Origin: Bacteroidota bacterium
GTDB taxonomy: Bacteria > Bacteroidota > Bacteroidia > Flavobacteriales > Flavobacteriaceae
Assembly: GCA_024278565.1 (NCBI GenBank)
Contig: JAJRSY010000222.1
Span: forward strand, 1 to 6,240
Direction: 5' to 3'
Length of the DNA: 6,240 nucleotides
The first letter of the stretch is position 1. Each line of letters begins with the position of its first letter. A model generated the notes under the pieces. It did not search any database, was not told the origin of the DNA, and worked only from the letters and a program-made list of their open reading frames with translations. The translations under genes and the position numbers were made by a program. This document shows positions 3,926 through 6,240 of this stretch, piece by piece.

Positions 3926-6240
3926 TTAAGAAACCGCATCCAGCATGGCATCCAGTTCTTCTTCGCTTAAGTTGTCTAATTCATCTATTAATTCATTTTC
4001 AGAAACCGGTATTTTATCGAGCAAAGTAGCAGCCAGTTGCTGAACGGTAGGCCCGCTCAACAATTCCATAGTGGAAATTTCCAATCCGGTTTTTGAACTT
4101 ATCCCTCTTTCCAGTTCAACCGCCATCAGCGAATCAATACCTAAGAAATTGATGCCCCGCGTCAACTCAACTTTCTCAGCAGGTAATTTCAGCACTTGCG
4201 CAATTTCGTTTACAATAAGTTGCTCCAAATAAGCTTGTTGTTCCTGCGAACCCATGAGCGACAGTTCGTCAACAAGGGCGGCAAGCTGCGGTGAAACATC
4301 AGCGCCTGCGGAATCGGCATCAATCAACTCGCTGAACAAAGAGCCGGCAGCAGCATTGCCCTGGCTCCATTTTTTCCAGTTGATATCAAACAAACCGGTT
4401 TGGGTGGTGTTACGAGCTATGATATCTTCCAGTGCTTCCAATGCCAACTTTGTGGTAAACCCTTTGATACCGGCTCCTTCCAATAAATGACCCACATCGG
4501 CATTTCTTGCCACCACGCCTACTTCTGAAAGCACGCCCAAATTGACCGTAGTTGCTGTTAAACCCTGAGACCTGCGGTAGTGCGCAAAGGCATCGAGGAA
4601 AGCGTTGGCTGCTACATAATTAGCCTGTCCCGCATTGCCTATGATAGATGAAATGGAAGAGAAACTCAAAAAGAAATCCAGTGGAATATTTAAAGTCGCC
4701 TTGTGCAAGTTGATGGCTCCCTGAACTTTTGGCATCATGACGGTTTTAAATCGTTCACGGTTCAGGTCGTTCAAAAACCCGTCATCCAGCACCATCGCCC
4801 CGTGAAATATTCCTTTAATGGGCGGTAGGTTTTTATTTGCCTCATCCACAACTTTCTTTACTGCCTTTGAATCAGTAATGTCAACCGAAGGCGCCCAAAC
4901 TTGTGTCCCGGATTCTTCCATTGCAGCAATAGCATTTTTTACATCGTCATTATTTACGCCACTTCTACTTAATAAAATTAATTGTTTCACGCCTTTGTCT
5001 GCCAACCATTTGGCTATTTCAAATCCGAAACCGCCCGTACCACCTGTGATAATGTATGTTCCATCTTTTTTAATAACATCGGGTCGTTGCAGTTCTTCCA
5101 CCTCAACTTCTCCTTCCGCATAATTAATGATTACTTTGCCGGTATGCTGGCTTTGCCTGACAAAACTATAAGCCTCAACAGCTTCATTTGCCGGGAAACT
5201 TTTCACCGGAAACGCATAAAAATAGCCCGCTTCAAAACCTTTATAAATTTCGGACAACAGGCTTTTGGCTAAAGCAAATCTTTCCTGCATGATGCGGTCA
5301 ATATCAATATGCGTAAAAGAAATATTACGGTTGAAAATATTCATTGGCAGTCCTGTGTTTTCAGCAATATCTCTCTTGCCGATTTCCACAAAGCGACCAT
5401 AAGACGCCAGTAATTTGAAACTTTGGTATAACGACTCACCTGCAATGGCATTTATCACGACATCCACGCCATAATCATCAGTATCTTTTAGAATTTCTTC
5501 CGTGTAGGATAGGTCTCTGGAATTGTAAATGTGGTCAATGCCTTCTGACTTTAAAAACGCTCTTTTATCTTCCGTTCCGGCTGTGGTATATATTTCAGCG
5601 CCTTTCCATTTTGCCACTTGTATGGCTGCCTGACCGACTGCCCCAGAACCGTTATGGATCAACACTTTTTCTCCGGGTTGAAGTTGAGCAATATTTACAA
5701 GCCCGTGAATGGCGGTCATGTAAGGAATCATGATAGGCGCTTCGTCAAAGGAAACCGTGGAAGGCTTGGGTACAAAATACTGAGGCTTTACGGTAACGTA
5801 GGAGCTAAAACAACCTTCGGGCGTTGCTACTACAATTTCATCGCCCACTTTGTGGTCTTTTATATCGCTGCCTACTGCGGTTACGACACCGCTACATTCC
5901 ATGCCGAAAGTATTTCCAAAATAGGTGCCCTCTATGACTTTGGAGGAAATTTGTCCCAGTACTTTTAGCAAGTCTTTGAAGTTGATGGAGGCAGCATGAA
6001 CTTTCACCTGTATTTCATCTTTGGCAGGCGCTTTAAGTGTGGTTTTTACATGGTGAAGGCTTTCGATTTTTCCGGGCGAGCCAATTTCCAAAGACACCGG
6101 TTCGGAAACCGGTACTTTTACTGTTTTCTGATTATCGGAGTCTTCATCTGCACGGCTTCGTTGAAGCTGCTTGATAAATCTTTTACCAGTTCTAAATGCT
6201 ACTTCCGTATCAGCATTATTGGCGGTTAACTCCTGAAAAA
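3926..6240 (-). CDS. Modular type I polyketide synthase, C-terminal part (linker-ER-KR-ACP), 5' end outside window
   Basis: The frame is open to the right edge, showing 770 complete codons. A GTG at 6095-6097 is internal: the upstream codons encode EVAFRTGKRF (about 6179-6208), typical of the segment just before PKS enoylreductases. Domains in order: enoylreductase (about 6079-5129), with INFKDLL, GMECSGVV, the NADPH loop NGSGAVG and GRFVEIGKRDI; ketoreductase (about 5065-4403), with TGGTGGFG, a catalytic Lys (MMPKVQG), Ser (FSSISS), Tyr and Asn (QANYVAAN); and acyl carrier protein (about 4240-4013), with GIDSLMAVEL, whose Ser codon at 4130-4132 should carry phosphopantetheine. VLDDG in the ketoreductase is the B-type signature, predicting a D-configured hydroxyl before dehydration. 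The protein ends in an acidic tail (ELDNLSEEELDAML) with no thioesterase or reductase domain. KS, AT and DH are not visible and presumably lie upstream. ER plus KR suggests a fully reducing module, making a saturated extension unit. Release is probably done by the next gene. Confidence 0.95.
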   Translation of the reverse strand, partial: FQELTANNADTEVAFRTGKRFIKQLQRSRADEDSDNQKTVKVPVSEPVSLEIGSPGKIESLHHVKTTLKAPAKDEIQVKVHAASINFKDLLKVLGQISSKVIEGTYFGNTFGMECSGVVTAVGSDIKDHKVGDEIVVATPEGCFSSYVTVKPQYFVPKPSTVSFDEAPIMIPYMTAIHGLVNIAQLQPGEKVLIHNGSGAVGQAAIQVAKWKGAEIYTTAGTEDKRAFLKSEGIDHIYNSRDLSYTEEILKDTDDYGVDVVINAIAGESLYQSFKLLASYGRFVEIGKRDIAENTGLPMNIFNRNISFTHIDIDRIMQERFALAKSLLSEIYKGFEAGYFYAFPVKSFPANEAVEAYSFVRQSQHTGKVIINYAEGEVEVEELQRPDVIKKDGTYIITGGTGGFGFEIAKWLADKGVKQLILLSRSGVNNDDVKNAIAAMEESGTQVWAPSVDITDSKAVKKVVDEANKNLPPIKGIFHGAMVLDDGFLNDLNRERFKTVMMPKVQGAINLHKATLNIPLDFFLSFSSISSIIGNAGQANYVAANAFLDAFAHYRRSQGLTATTVNLGVLSEVGVVARNADVGHLLEGAGIKGFTTKLALEALEDIIARNTTQTGLFDINWKKWSQGNAAAGSLFSELIDADSAGADVSPQLAALVDELSLMGSQEQQAYLEQLIVNEIAQVLKLPAEKVELTRGINFLGIDSLMAVELERGISSKTGLEISTMELLSGPTVQQLAATLLDKIPVSENELIDELDNLSEEELDAMLDAVS

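Noticed and set aside
4254..5968. Several plus-strand open frames opposite the PKS (4254-4490, 4818-5123, 4982-5272, 5618-5968)
   Set aside because: All are antisense to conserved ER, KR and ACP sequence. Their translations match nothing and they lack their own upstream signals.
5996..6229. Plus-strand open frame of 77 codons near the right edge
   Set aside because: It is antisense to the PKS linker and ER start, which are recognisable in the minus-strand frame.

Overview
The window looks like a chromosomal stretch of a Bacteroidota bacterium (Chitinophagia-, Saprospiria- or Flavobacteriia-like; the exact family cannot be fixed from the sequence). The main evidence is a type IX secretion (T9SS) C-terminal sorting domain on the protein at the left edge, AT-rich flanks, and start codons with no clear Shine-Dalgarno sequence.

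Layout. Positions 1-635 (+) hold the 3' end of a secreted T9SS-cargo protein that begins outside the window. Positions 652-689 form a perfect 17-bp hairpin, a terminator shared by two convergent genes. Positions 704-1063 (-) encode a small exported Lys/Glu-rich protein with Cys/His motifs and an internal heptapeptide repeat. Positions 1128-6240 (-) hold four tightly packed genes read right to left: the 3' part of a modular type I polyketide synthase (PKS; linker-ER-KR-ACP, open at the right edge), a PLP-dependent alpha-oxoamine synthase with an extra N-terminal helix, a type II thioesterase, and an Sfp-type 4'-phosphopantetheinyl transferase. Gaps are 20 bp, then 16 bp, then a 4-bp ATGA overlap, so this is almost certainly one operon and the distal end of a biosynthetic gene cluster.

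How the genes fit together (inference). The transferase activates the ACP. The final PKS module, which has ER and KR and presumably DH, AT and KS outside the window, builds a reduced acyl chain. The PKS ends after its ACP with no thioesterase or reductase domain. The alpha-oxoamine synthase encoded next to it is therefore the likely release enzyme, condensing the acyl-ACP with an amino acid, with loss of CO2, to give an alpha-amino ketone. The stand-alone thioesterase would clear stalled or misprimed carriers. The acidic C-terminal tail of the PKS and the basic N-terminal helix of the oxoamine synthase could be a matched docking pair.

No RNA genes, CRISPR arrays or insertion sequences were seen. 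There is no gene-free stretch over 300 bases.
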